From the NCBI GenBank assembly GCA_025617745.1, contig CM046868.1:20340615-20404614 (forward strand): a stretch of DNA of 64,000 nt, written 5' to 3'. Shown here piece by piece: positions 40,985 through 53,207 of the stretch. The stretch comes from Heliocidaris erythrogramma. Lineage: Eukaryota; Echinodermata; Echinoidea; Camarodonta; Echinometridae. Under the pieces are notes generated by a model that was not told the origin of the DNA, made no database searches, and was given only the letters and a program-made list of their open reading frames with translations. Each line of letters opens with the position of its first letter. The stretch's first letter is position 1. A program made the position numbers and the translations under genes.

Positions 40985-42430
40985 ATTCAAGACTTTTCAT
41001 TTTTAATTCTACCAATACATTATGATTTTCTTTGACAAAATCTAATCTTGCTCTGTTTGCACCCGTTCCTGCCATATCAATGCAGCTACATGAAGATAAT
41101 TGCCAATTTCTTTCTGTTATGATTGTTTATTTGTGAGTCAACAAAGTATTGAAATACAGTAAGTACTCATACATGCATTAAATAAATGTTTTTTTTTTTA
41201 ATGAGACCAAAATGAAAGTAACATTCCTAATGTGATGAGAATGGATAGAGAGCCCAGTCTTTTTGTCATATTCATGTCTGTTGATGCCATATGTTTTATG
41301 AACATTTTGTTTCTGTGTTTTTGTTTTAGTTGTTGAAAGGTGATTTGATTACTCATTCGGAATCAAATAAATCTCTTCTCCAAAGGAGATAGAGCAAAAT
41401 GACATTCCAAATGTTGTGATGTTGATTAAATGAAAAGCCATCGATTTGATTGCATATTTTTTTATGGGGGCTCTTATTGTATTTACTGTAGAACAAATGA
41501 GATCTTATCGAAATGATTTTTATGCATTTTATTGTGTGTATTTTTACAAGAGCTCTATTGAAGCTTTCCAGAGCTAAATCACTCAGTGCTCCTGTGCTTT
41601 TTTCACTGTTGATGTAATATGTTGTGTTAATCTTTAAAAGAAAGGTCTCCTTTTAGGTGATGACTGTATTAAGTGGATATTTAAGAAAATTTGTGTTATT
41701 CCCTTGCTTTTTTTATTGTCTTTTCCTGTAGTGCAATAGTCCTGTTTGCTTTATAGTATGGTACTGTAAAATGGGCGGTATACCAGATTATAGTGCCAAT
41801 GTCCAAGTTATTTTTGACAAGAAACTAAATTTCATGTACCAGTAGATGCCAAGATTTATTTTTCTGTAGCGTACCAAATCAGCATGCCTGTATATGAAAA
41901 ATAGCGATGTACATTTCTTGTGTATAGATGAGAGCAGACTAGCACAAATATCTTGTAGTTTTGTCAGTCTTAATGGCAGGGCCTTCAATGCAAACTGTTT
42001 TTCTGGAATGAAATTTTGTCGGTCTGTGAACTGGGTCCTTGTTAATGTTGAGCCCTGCTTATGGTGTTTATCTGATATTTTATGTATGAAGGGGTAGATG
42101 AATTTTCAGACCAAGTGGTTATTCAGTATTATATGTAGGTTTTATTTTAACATGATGGTATTGTGTTTATATTCAAAATGATAGGATATGAGAATCTATA
42201 TAAAGCTACACTCCAACAGGTGACCAGAGTACTATATTTGTTATATCAGGATTATGAGAGAAATTCTCCATGTGGCTGTTTAGTAGACTGTTTTTATATT
42301 TACAGAAATCAAAGATACCTTTATAGAATATTGATTGGTTGTTGCTATAACTACCTATACATGTATATGATTCTGATTGTTTGTGCATTTGATGTCTGGC
42401 ACTGTGTATTGCTTGATAACGTGTCTAATG
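40985..42430. other. Unrecognised intergenic stretch
   Basis: AT-rich sequence without a gene, RNA or repeat family that I recognise. Confidence 0.3.
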
Positions 42431-42432
42431 CT

Positions 42433-42981
42433 ATGGTCACAACTAATCGTGCATGTTTTTGCACGTGCATGTCCGCAGCTGCGATCGGCTGTGGGCCAAC
42501 TCCTACGATTTGTACGTCTTTCTTTTGTCATGGTCATAACCAGTCATGCACCTCTCTGCAGCTCCTCTTGGGCGTCTTGCACCCTCCTCATTAACATACT
42601 CCCTCTTACCTGCAAGAACTCTTAAGGCGAATGTACAGCCCCATACATGTACATCCAACCGACGTGCAACCACCGCGCGACATGTTACGGCTCCGTATCA
42701 TATGGAGCCATGGGTTTTGTGAGACCTCCGCAAGGATCCTGTGCGTTGGTTGCAAGAAGCATGTGGAGGAAGTACGATGGCTGCGCGTGTCACGTGTGTT
42801 CATCAGAACACGTAGCCACACGCAGAGATTGTTAGACATGTCCAACAGCCTCCTTTCGTGTCCTGCGTGCTCCTACGTGCTTGGAAAAAAACGTGCTGAT
42901 CCGTGCAATCGACGCAAGGATTTTCTGCGGAATCCGTCGCAGACCACACGCAAGGAGGTGCACGACCGGTTGTGATCAACC
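42433..42981. mobile_element. ~550-bp MITE with diverged TIRs
   Basis: Left end ATGGTCACAACTAATCGTGC, right end inverted GTTGATCACAACCGGTCGTG. An internal copy of the same motif (GGTCATAACCAGTCATGCAC) lies near 42530. CG-rich relative to flanks. The ORFs here lack family resemblance. Confidence 0.5.
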
Positions 42982-42984
42982 TTT

Positions 42985-43690
42985 AAAAAAATGATGATCA
43001 GTTTTGTCACAGTTCTTTTCAGTTTAAAGAAGATTTCTGAACTTCAGTTTATTAATATTTATTTTACATAACTTGAACCAATGTAGATTGTTTAATCATT
43101 GTTTTATTTCCTTGATTGCTTAGAAATCAAATAAATCATTTGATTTTATCATCGTCTTATTTCTCTGATTGTGTAGAAATCAAATATATGACTTCAGGTA
43201 GACAATCAGGGATAGTTCTTTTTAGAAAATATTTCATCTTTATTTAGTGAGTATACTTGTTATAACAGAATTAAATCATGCAGACTAAACAGTTTTCATT
43301 TGTGTTTAACCATAATACATTTGATGATTATCATATGCAGACACATTTGCACAGATGTTATACCAATGGCCTGTCATAGTTTACATTTGTTTTTGACAAA
43401 TCAAGGTTTGATGTAATCCCACTTTTCAAACTTGGTATTTTCAACAGAACAATAAAAATATGGAGGTGAGCTGTCCCTTCTATTTAATATCCTAACCAGC
43501 TGTATGATTTGTCATAAATATATCTGCTGGAAGGGAAAAAAAGATTTTTGTATTATTTCCTGGCAAATGCATGCTTGTGCTGGTCATGTCCAGTTTATTG
43601 CTATGACGTTGTGTATCATGTGCCTTCATGAAATTTGTATATACTCCTTTTACATTTTACTTCGTACATGTTTATTTTTCCAGTAGTGAA
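42985..43690. other. Unrecognised intergenic stretch with a short duplication
   Basis: A ~65-bp segment with TAGAAATCAAATA preceded by TTATTTC..TGATTG occurs twice in tandem at about 43090-43195. Nothing else recognised. Confidence 0.35.
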
Positions 43691-43694
43691 GACA

Positions 43695-43880
43695 TGATTG
43701 ACGGCACGGCACTAGTGTTCTTTGGCAAGACAGTAATCTACATTTGCCACTCTCAACCCAGGTGTTAAATGGGTAGCGGTAGGAAGGAATTCCTTGAATG
43801 CTGTGAGCACCGAATTCGGTAGCCTAGCTAGAGCTGGGGTAATATTGGAGCGCCTTGAGCACCTTATACGTGGTATTTGA
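43695..43880 (+). repeat. SINE-body repeat (36865 family)
   Basis: TTTGGCAAGACAGTAATCTA, ACCCAGGTGTTAAATGGGTA and GGAATTCCTTGAATG, then GAGCGCCTTGAGCAC. Shares its first part with the SINE at 36865-37045; no clear tRNA-like head here. Confidence 0.55.
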
Positions 43881-44490
43881 TTGACAGTAATTTTTTGATT
43901 GAGTATATTTTCAGTCTTTATTGCAATATGTATTTATTTTCTGGATATTCAAAGTCTTCACACTTAGTGTGGGATCAATGTGAATAGCCAAAGATGAATT
44001 TTCTGAAACTTAGGAAGAGGTATCGAGAGGATTCTGATTTATTTACATGTTTGCGTAGTAATTTTTCAACTTTCATGCTTTATTTCTAATATCGCCTCTG
44101 TCATCTTTGAACATTGAAAAATGTATAACTCATATTCCTTGTTTGTTTTTGTTTAAGTTCATAAAGATAATCAATTAGATAAAAAATATTTTTAGCATCA
44201 TGTTACACTGTATATAAACAATTGCTAGTAACATGAGTATACTGTGTTATGAACCTTCATGATATATCATGCATATCCATGTCATATGTTAATTAGGTGA
44301 GTATGCACAGTGTGATTCGTCGAATGGGAGAATAAAGGCTTAGACAAATTGGTACATTCAGAGTGATTTATCCGTTGTCTGGACCCTCCTATCCGGCGAA
44401 TCACAATGCGCGTGCTCACAAAATTAACATATGACAAGAATATGCATTATATATCATCAAAGTTCGTAACTGCTGTATCTATATAGAATA

Positions 44491-44718
44491 GACCTGTTCA
44501 CAAAGTTATTCCAATTTTATGCATACTTTTAAAAATCAAAAGTTGTTCTTGACAACCTGAAAGCTTGTCTGAGGCTTGTCAGTCATAGCAACAAGTAATG
44601 TATGCAAACTGGATTCCAAGTATTGTAGTTCATTCATTAATAACAGGTTAATGGATACCTAGTTACTAGGTCCCCAGGAAAGAAACGTCCATAAATTTGA
44701 ATAACTTTGTGAATGGTC
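44491..44718 (+). mobile_element. ~228-bp MITE, most complete family copy
   Basis: Ends GACCTGTTCACAAAGTTATT and, inverted, AGACCATTCACAAAGTTATT followed by CAAATTTATGG, form ~30-bp TIRs. Two other copies lie in PGM3 introns 2 and 10 (14199-14465 and 29880-30018). Confidence 0.75.
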
Positions 44719-44869
44719 TATTTAAAAAAATGCTGATTCCATTTGCATGGATATGTCATTAAGTTCTCTCTATTGTACATCTTGAACATTTCAATCCTCA
44801 GTATCTGTAAATTGCTTTAAGTGCTCAGAGTCAAAACATTACGTAATTATGTTCCTGTATCATGATATA

Positions 44870-45684
44870 CACTAAAGGAAAAAAGAAACTTATAAAAGTT
44901 CAAGAGATCACCAAATTAAATTCTCTGCATGGAAATGTACCAAATTTGGATATAATGTTGATTCAATGCATGGCTTTAAATGACAGTCAATAACAAAAAG
45001 TTTTCTTCAATGCCACAAAAGAAATGTGCACTGAAGCAAAGGACTCTCTAATCCCCAAGTCACAAAGACAAACTGCAGCCTTGTACACCATATGCATGTC
45101 AATGAATGAAACAAAAGAATTTCAAAAGGGATTTGCAAGTTCATATCCAAACAGATTAATAGCCAGTATGTCCACCTCTAGCTTGCTGGCAAGCTGTACA
45201 CCGTCTTCGCATGCTTCCGATCAGATTCGCGATGGTAGCCTGGGGAACATTGTTCCATTCCTCTTGCAGTGCTGCAATGAGCGTCTCCCTATTGATGGGT
45301 TGATTGTCACGCCTTGACACACGTCGACCAAGCTCTTCCCAGAGATGTTCAATTGGGGAAAGGTCTGGTGAACGGGCGCACCATGGCAGAACATCAATAT
45401 CCTCTTGCTCGAGGGGTGCAAATCCCTTTTGAAATTCTTTTGTTTCATTCATTGACATGCATATGGTGTACAAGGCTGCAGTTTGTCTTTGTGACTTGGG
45501 GATTAGAGAGTCCTTTGCTTCAGTGCACATTTCTTTTGTGGCATTGAAGAAAACTTTTTGTTATTGACTGTCATTTAAAGCCATGCATTGAATCAACATT
45601 ATATCCAAATTTGGTACATTTCCATGCAGAGAATTTAATTTGGTGATCTCTTGAACTTTTATAAGTTTCTTTTTTCCTTTAGTG
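44870..45684. mobile_element. Tc1-derived composite element with long inverted arms
   Basis: Arms of about 267 bp (44870-45136 and 45418-45684) are near-perfect inverted copies starting CACTAAAGGAAAAAAGAAAC. TA flanks both ends (44868-44869 and 45685-45686), the Tc1/mariner target. The loop (45137-45417) is the 3' end of a Tc1-type transposase gene on the minus strand. Confidence 0.88.
45156..45417 (-). pseudogene. Tc1-like transposase, C-terminal fragment
   Basis: Minus-strand reading WCARSPDLSPIEHLWEELGR, then EEWNNVPQATI and RRRCTACQQARGGHTGY, is the conserved C-terminal part of Tc1/mariner DD34E transposases: the final catalytic Glu (IEHLWEELG) is present, the two upstream Asp positions are not. 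The frame runs on into the inverted arm for a further ~38 codons (start 45530), giving a chance fusion ORF of 124 codons. Non-functional as a transposase. Confidence 0.88.
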
Positions 45685-45937
45685 TATGTACAACATTTGT
45701 ATGTGTAAGTAGACTTCTACCCGTGATTACCATGTTACTAGTTATTCAAAGGACGGATGGTACTTATTAAAATAGTTGTCAGAAATAAATAACTGTTCTG
45801 TGTTCTGTGTTGAGTTGCACCCATTGCACCCATTGTTCCTCATCACCTGTTTGACACGGCATAATAGAAGAGCTTTTCAGGTATCTATGGTATATGACTG
45901 CCAGGCTGAAATGTGCTATTCATGTGTTAAAGACAAT

Positions 45938-45981
45938 CCAACCTTGATAATCCAACCTTGGTAATCCAACCTTGGTAATAA
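45938..45981 (+). repeat. Short tandem repeat
   Basis: AATCCAACCTTG(A/G)TAAT occurs two and a half to three times in a row. Confidence 0.7.
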
Positions 45982-46139
45982 GATGATTTGTGGTTTTCTC
46001 CGAAGCGCCTTTATCCTCGGGGCAGTACTCAAAATATATTGGAGATGGCATATTGTTATATGTCCTCATGAAAGAAAAAGATCGTACTGAGTAATACATT
46101 TTGAAAAAAGTAACATTTTTAGTCATTTTGTGTGTTGGA

Positions 46140-46345
46140 GGGAACGGGAGTTGTCCGCACTACATCACAGTGACATTACCTATTCGGCCAAATTTGAAAT
46201 TCCCATATGTATAGTGATTATAACTTTCAAAAATTCATAACTTTCTTATTGCTTGTCCAATTTCGTTCAAACTTTCACCTATATGCTTCTCTGATTTTTC
46301 CTTTCTTTCAGAGCAACTTGTCATTAAGGTTGGATTTCCCTTTAA
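46140..46345 (-). repeat. Partial copy of the 13847 TTAA-type family
   Basis: The minus strand starts after TTAA with AGGGAAATCCAACCTTAATG and continues with AACTTT..GAACGAAATTGGACA-like and AAGAAAGTTATGAATTTTTG, following the 13847 element. The distal end is eroded. Confidence 0.6.
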
Positions 46346-46967
46346 AGAGAACCTTGAGTTCTGGGAAAGATGGAAAAACAATTTGTGAGCTTTCTCATTC
46401 CTTGTATGTCGGTTAGGAATTACATCATAGTAGAAATGTTCCCTGAAAAGGATAGCTCTTCAAATGCCCTCATATTCGAAATATGACGAGAAATATCCGA
46501 ACTGTTCGGGCGGAACGTTCATGCCTCATTTTAGTGCAGTCCCATATACCCATTTATGTGTGCAGTGCATGTGCTTTTCAGCGAAATCGGGTCAATTTCT
46601 TATGTTTGAGATTCCAAAACCTCACAGTATACACCAATTTTTATGTAGACATGATCAACTTTTTTCAATTACTTTGGGACAGTTTCTTTCACATTGTAAT
46701 CGCATGACTAGGACACAGATACTATAAAGCAAGCTCCTCTATTATGCCTTTTCACATCGACAATGGATGTGTTTACATAATCCTGACAATTACTTTTTGG
46801 CTTCTTTTAACAAAGCAATACATTTTTCACAATTTGATAATTTATTAATCAAACGATAAATTAACACCAAATTGCACCGCAAGAAGATTATCATACTCAA
46901 AATAATGTTATGAAAGTTTGAATTGAATTGAATAAAACATTTTTGAGTTATCCTTGGTCAGTACAAG

Positions 46968-47201
46968 GAGTTATCACAGAACTGGAGTCACAGCAGAGTG
47001 TTTTACGACCGAAAGTGTTACGCAACGCAAGAGATAAGACCCGAAATCAAAGTACCGCTCCGCTCTTATCGCTCGATCTTGACAGCTCCCTCGCTCTTTG
47101 AAGTACGGGGTTCAATGCCGACTCTCAACCTCAGTGGGGAAATAAATTGTTCAGTGAATGTGAACTAACAATAACTCCAAGGAATTCTGTGATAACTCCT
47201 T
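46968..47201. repeat. MITE with AAGGAGTTATCACAGAA ends
   Basis: AGGAGTTATCACAGAACTGG at the left and TTCTGTGATAACTCCTTGG at the right form TIRs about 230 bp apart. The same end motif recurs at 51088-51107. Confidence 0.5.
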
Positions 47202-47890
47202 GGTTAGAGCTATTGTAGCTTCATGGTTAGATCGAAAAATTAAGAAATTGCCGGCGCTAATGCACATCCCGCCTGAATCTAGAACTACAAGTACAACTAG
47301 CACATGAATTTCAGTCACATCACATCGGACATCGGGAACGGCTCTATTTCGGGGGTGGGGGGTATGGGGGTCCAGTTTCCCTCCATAATTCTCTGACAAG
47401 CAAAGAAAAAGTAAAAGAAAGAAAAAAGAAAGTTTTCGTTCTAAGCATAATTTTCTTTCAAAGGGGGCGGGGGGAACGGGCCGGATGTGCCCCCCCCCCC
47501 AAGCTGCAACTGATCTAACATACACCTCTCAAGATTGTTATTTATTTGAATGGAGTGAAGATGCCCATAACATTTAAAAGATGCACGAGTTCCATAAAAT
47601 ATACATTTTCAGTGCATGTTCTAAGATTTTTATCAATTCCTTCAATGCATAACTACTAAACCTATCAGGAAAACAAAATATCAGAAACCTAAACATGCCA
47701 ATGGAAGCCCTACAAATCTTATCACTTTTCATCACAGCAGCTACCCCCGCCCCCCTCTCTCTCTCTCCTGTATTCTTTATAATTTCTATCTATCCCCTGC
47801 ATGTCATATTTTTCTCTCTCGCTCTCATTTCCCCATTTTATATTAATATTTTTGATCAGCTACCATTACGTCATCTTACTTTTCTGTACA
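47202..47890. other. Unrecognised stretch with simple repeats
   Basis: Contains a C run near 47491-47500 and a (CT)n tract near 47755-47770. No gene seen. Confidence 0.3.
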
Positions 47891-47894
47891 CGGA

Positions 47895-50160
47895 AAAATA
47901 TTAGACTGGCTATAGGTCACCACAGAACCATTGATATCAGATCGATGAAAAATTATAACGAGGAGGCTTTCAATCGAAATCTGTCTGCCGTCAATAAATT
48001 GGTCAAGATTAACTAACTGCACTGATGTGAATGAGGCTTGGTCAATATTTCAAAAATATTTTTATCACAAATTTGAATTTGGTAGCACCTCAGAAACGAA
48101 CGAGAGTAAAAAAAAGATCCGAAAATTGGATGACTAAAAATATTCTCTTGCTCATTCAAGAAAGAAATATCGCGTACAAAAAAATGAAGAAAAAATCAAA
48201 AGCAGAGGATTATGAGATACTCTTTAAAAGATTTCAGAAAATAAGAAATATGGTCCAAAGGGAGGTACAAAAAGCCAAACTAGAATTTTTGCAAAAAAAG
48301 ATAGAAGAAAATAAACATGATTCTAAGAGGCTTTGGAAGAATCTAAAAAGCTTAGGATTAAAAGGAAAGAAGGGAAAAGACCAAGATTTTGTCATTTCAA
48401 TCGGTGGAGAATTATGTCATGATAAGGTGACCATTGCCAACGAATTCAATTCTCATTTTACTAGTGTGGCTGCTAAATTGGTAGAAAAACTCCCTTCTTG
48501 CAAAGACTTTTTCAGTGCAGACAGTGAGATCATTCGTGAGCTTTATGAAAGAAAAGGGGTAAGCCAAGGCAGATTTGAGTTATTACCAGTCAGTGAACAA
48601 TTTGTTTTCAAAGAGTTGCGAAAATTGAATGTATCAAAAAGCACTGGCTTAGACTTGATTCCGGCTAAATTTCTGAAAGATGGTGTGATGATGCTATACA
48701 AACCCTTAACTTTCTTGATTAACTTATCTATCTTGACTAATACTTTTCCAAAGGAAATGAAAATAGTTACTCCACTTCATAAAAAGAAAGATAAAACTGA
48801 TGTTGGAAATTATAGACCTATCAGTTTTTTAAGTATAGTATCTAAAATTCTAGAAAAGTCGGTATGTGTTCAGATTGAAAAGTATTTTAAAGAAAATGAT
48901 ATAATTTATGAATATCCATCTGGTTTTCGACATGACTATTCAACCGAGACATGTCTTATTCACTTGACTGATTATCTGAGAACACAAATTTCCCAGGGAC
49001 AATTCGTTGGTATGGTACTCCTGGATCTTCAGAAAGCTTTTGATACAGTTAATCATGATATCTTATTAAAAAAGTTACAAAAAATGGGTTTTAACGAAGC
49101 TACTTTAGAATGGTTCAAATCCTACTTGTCTAATCGACATCAGGTAGTGGCTATTAATGATATTCGTTCCAACGTTATGCCTATAACATGTGGTGTTCCT
49201 CAGGGAAGCATCCTTGGACCAATCCTTTTTTCAGCTTATATCAATGACATGTGTGCTTGTATAAAAGCTGACTGCAAGCTGCTATTGTACGCTGATGACA
49301 GCGTACTACTTTGCTCAAATCCAAATCCAAAATTTGTCGAAGAAAAACTAAGCGACCAGCTGTCTACATGTGTCGATTGGATGACTGATAATAGGCTATC
49401 TTTACACTTGGGCAAAACAGAAAGCATTTTGTTTTGTCCAAAAAGTAGTTCTAAAAAGTCATTTGAATTTCAGGTGACATGCAATAATCAGGTAATCCAG
49501 AGAAAAGAATCTGTGAAGTATTTAGGCATTGAGCTGGCCAGCTCAATATCCTTTTCAACTTTAATAGAATCAGTTGTAAAGAGATCGAATTCTCGCCTGA
49601 AATTTTTGTACAGATATCAAAATTGTATGGATCAAAAGGCAAGACGTATACTCTGTTTTGCTCTTATTCAATGTTTATTTGATTATGCTAACCCTGCTTG
49701 GTATAGTAGCTTTTAAAAATCTGATCAAAAGAAGTTGAAAATTATTCAGAACAAAATGGTGAGATTCATCAACTACTCTGGTCCCAGAACTCACGTTGGC
49801 TACAATGAGCTCTCTGAAGCTGGTTTTCTTGAAGTCAACCAAAGATCTAAACAACTGATTTTGCACCATGTGCATAAGATATATCATACTAGGTCGAATC
49901 ATTATATTCGATCAAACTTTAATCTTGTTAACAATTTACATAGTCATCATACAAGAAACAGCCGTTTCAATTTTAACTTACCAGAAAGAGTAGGCAGTGT
50001 TGGTAATTCGTTTTATTATACTGCCATAAAGCATTGGAATTCTCTGCCTAATGACATAAAAGGAATAGATAACTTTGTTAATTTTAAGAGGAAATTGAAA
50101 GAATATCTTTCACTAGAGAGTCAGAGAGAAGAAGCAAATGATTATGTTACATCTAGGTAA
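47895..50160 (+). pseudogene. CR1-like reverse transcriptase, disrupted
   Basis: The frame shifts at least once between 48000 and 48060, then is open from 48031 to 49713. RT motifs: YRPISFLSIVSKILEK, SGFRHDYSTET, motif A VLLDLQKAFDTVNHD, motif B CGVPQGSILGP, motif C LLYADDSVLL, then VKYLGIEL. A TAA at 49714-49716 breaks it, but the same frame resumes at once and runs to 50158 with KIIQNKMVRFIN and HWNSLPNDIK, the conserved C-terminal tail of this clade. The catalytic YADD is intact; the N-terminal endonuclease is missing. Confidence 0.87.
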
Positions 50161-50650
50161 AATATCCTGAATACGGACCATTTTCTTTTCACATGCAGGC
50201 TAATATGCTGTTTATTGTATATATTTATATAGTTTTAACATGATGAAAGATTTAACGTAGTTTTTTTTTTTCCATTCTCATCTTCGTTTCCTTCTCTCTC
50301 TCTCTCTCTCTCTCCATTTCTTCCTCTTCTAACTTCGTGATCGCCTCTTTTTCCTTCTTTTTTCTTCCTGCTCTTTTCTTTCTTTTCCTCTCATTCTAAC
50401 TTTGTATATATTTATCACTATTATTTTTATGATTTATTTTTCCTTATTTATTCCTCAACGTGTAAATATATATAAATATGTTCTAACTCAATAATTATTT
50501 TATTCATACAAGAGGACCCCACTGGAAATAAGCTTTCGAGCTTTCGTGGGTTATCCTGTTCAAGCTTGCTAATTTGTTATTCTACTATGTACAAATTTGT
50601 TATGTTCTGAATGCTTGGCAAATAAAATCAATCAATCAATCAATCAATCT
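47895..50650 (+). mobile_element. 5'-truncated CR1-like LINE with (ATCA)n tail
   Basis: Begins inside the linker after the endonuclease (RTIDIRSMKNYNEEAFNRNL), continues through the whole RT, and ends with a 3' UTR containing GACCCCACTGGAAATAAGC and a terminal (AATC)n repeat at about 50626-50649. The short tandem tail without poly(A) and the RT type place it in the CR1/L2/Jockey group; the CR1 assignment is inferred. Confidence 0.85.
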
Positions 50651-50759
50651 ACTTAAATACGCTAGTCCCAAAATAATCGGCAGCGGATGAATTTCTCATG
50701 TGTGCCCTAGAGCACAGTTTTCACATATTTTTCCTCTCCTTTTTTCCGCGAGTGGCCCG

Positions 50760-51010
50760 TAGTTTGAGGCACAAACCCTTAGTCAGTCGATAAGCGTAAT
50801 ATAGGGTCTGAACTGAGACTACCATAGGCCCTGGACTAATAGCTGCTCCTATTTTGACACGACCAGTAGGAACTCTATGAGTGGTCATAGAGTTCAGTGG
50901 TAGGAACCTGGGTTAGGCTTCTCTCAAGACACAAAATGTTTCTAATAAAGTGTCAAATAAGGGTCTTTGCTCGCAGAATAAGCTCCCCGTGCTAAAAACT
51001 TCATAAAATA
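50760..51010 (+). repeat. Dispersed repeat shared with 57440-57620
   Basis: TAGCTGCTCCT, GACACGACCAGTAGG, GGCTTCTCTCAAGACA and AAAGTGTCAAATAAGGGTCT recur with small changes at 57480-57590. Confidence 0.55.
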
Positions 51011-51112
51011 CCCATGACCATGCGGCCCGCCCCTTCTTCCCAGTCGGAGAAATGTCCCAATGTGCAGCGAATACAGTGACATCATACCAGTTCTGTGATA
51101 ACTCCTTGATGC

Positions 51113-51254
51113 CTGGGGAGCGTTTCATCAAGTGTTTTGTCAGTGATTTTTACCGAAAATTTTGCTCTCAGCCAATCAGATGCAAGGATTTCAGGAGCTT
51201 ATAACAGTTGTCGGTAAAAAACACTGACAAAACACTTGATGAAACGCTCCCCAG
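51113..51254. mobile_element. 142-bp palindromic MITE
   Basis: CTGGGGAGCGTTTCATCAAG followed by TGTTTTGTCAGTG...TTTTTACCGA and its inverted copy ending at CCCCAG. Arms are about 45 bp, near-perfect. No convincing target duplication. Confidence 0.82.
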
Positions 51255-52088
51255 TTGTACGACTGACTATTTTATACCGACTGATAGCTGATCATAGTAT
51301 TTTCTCCGACTGATTCTGGAAGGTATGACAATTCTGCAGTATTGATATTCATAATCATATGGGGCAAGTCTGACACAACTTATAATAAAAAATAGAAATA
51401 AGGAAAATCTATATCATGCACTGCATGTAGTTTCTTTCAAAATCCAGTCGCAGTTGGTAGGTGATGGAGATTATGTTTAAATTGAATGAATGAATGAATG
51501 AATGAGTTTATTACCAAAAACAAACAAGTTAAAATACACATGAGAGAGTTGTTTTACACTTGTTTGGTAAAAGGACTCTACGGAAATAGCAAATTCTGCT
51601 AGTGAGATGTACATGTAGAGCCTCTGTTCAAATACATGTACATGTATGTACATTATAAACAAACATTTAGCATGATATATAACATGAAATCAATAAAACT
51701 AAAATATATATCGTATGCAATGTGAATGATTTTATCTTAAATTATAGTTTGTTTCAATATTCTTTTATTACATGTCTGTAAAGAGAAGTGCACAGTGAAG
51801 AATCTGATGGATGGTATGTTGAAGAGTAAAATTCCAAGAAATTGGAAACTTATTTCAACAGGTAATAGTTAGTTATCAGGTGCTGCAAATTGAGATGTCA
51901 CAGCTTCGGATAAGAATTCGATTCTCCTACTTCCTTCTGCAGTTTGTTTGGTTTGACACATTACCGAAACAAATGCTCGTTGTTGTTTATTTGATGTGAC
52001 AAACACCAGATTCCAGCGCTCAGAGTTCACCTTAAAGACACTGTTAGATGAATTGAATGAAACGAAGAACTGCTCATGAAATTGCATT
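51255..52088. other. Unrecognised flank
   Basis: Includes (GAAT)n near 51485-51505 and ACATGTA-type repeats. No gene seen. Confidence 0.3.
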
Positions 52089-53207
52089 TAGTCCAGAAGA
52101 CGGTACCATATACCATGTACATGACCTGGAAAAGTTGTTAAGTACAAGGTTTTTTTGTTGATTTGTGTTCTAGATGGGTATTGAAGTAAATTCAGCTTGG
52201 TTGCCACCTTGGCAACCTTGAGCAATTTTTTTAATTAGCCTAATTAGCATAATCATCTAATTAGCATATGTGCAATAAGTAATATGTTGCTAATCTTAAT
52301 CCAGAAAGGCTGAAAACATGAATAATACAACTTTTCTAGGGGTTTTTATGACGAGGAATTCATTTATGACATCAATTTTTATTTTTAAGTAATGCAATTG
52401 ACATAAATAGCATAATTAGCATAATGAGCTCATTAGCATATGTGCAATATATGGAATTCTTTGTCATTGTTTATCCAGAAAGCCTGAAAACATAAAAAAT
52501 ACAACTTTTCTAGGGTTTTCTGTGACGAGGAATTCATTTATGACACCAGTTTTTAATTTCAAGTAACGCAATTGACGTAATTGGCATAATAAGCATAATG
52601 AGCTAATAATGAGTTAATTAGCATGTGTGCAATATATGGAATTCTTTGTCATTGCTTATCCAGAAAGCCTGAAAACATAAATAATACAACTTTTCTACGG
52701 TTTTCTGTGACGAGGAATTCATTTATGTAACCAGTTTTTAATTTCAAGTAACACAATTGATGTAATTAGCATAATAAGCATAATGAGCTAATTAGCATAT
52801 GTACAATATTTGGAACTCTTTGCCATTGTTTATCCAGAAAGCCTGAAAACATAAATAATACAACTTTTCTAGGGTTTTCTGTGACGAGGAATTCATTTAT
52901 GACACCAGTTTTTAATTTCAAGTAACGCAATTTTATTGATGTAATTAGCATAATAAGCATAATGATCTAATAAAGAGCTAATTAGCATATGTGCAATATA
53001 TGGAATTCTTTGCCATTGTTTATCCAGAAGTCCAAAACATGAATAATACAACTTTTCTAGGGTTTTCTATGATGAGGAATTTATTTATAACACCATTTTT
53101 TTTTTCATTTCGAAGTAATGTAATTGACGTAATTAGCATATATGCAACAATAATAATATGATAATAATAAAAATAATAATTCATAAAGTACAGAAATTAT
53201 GTATATA

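Noticed and set aside
45024..45317. Plus-strand ORF starting MCTEAKDSL
   Set aside because: It is the mirror copy of the inverted arm of the Tc1-derived element and does not carry the transposase reading.
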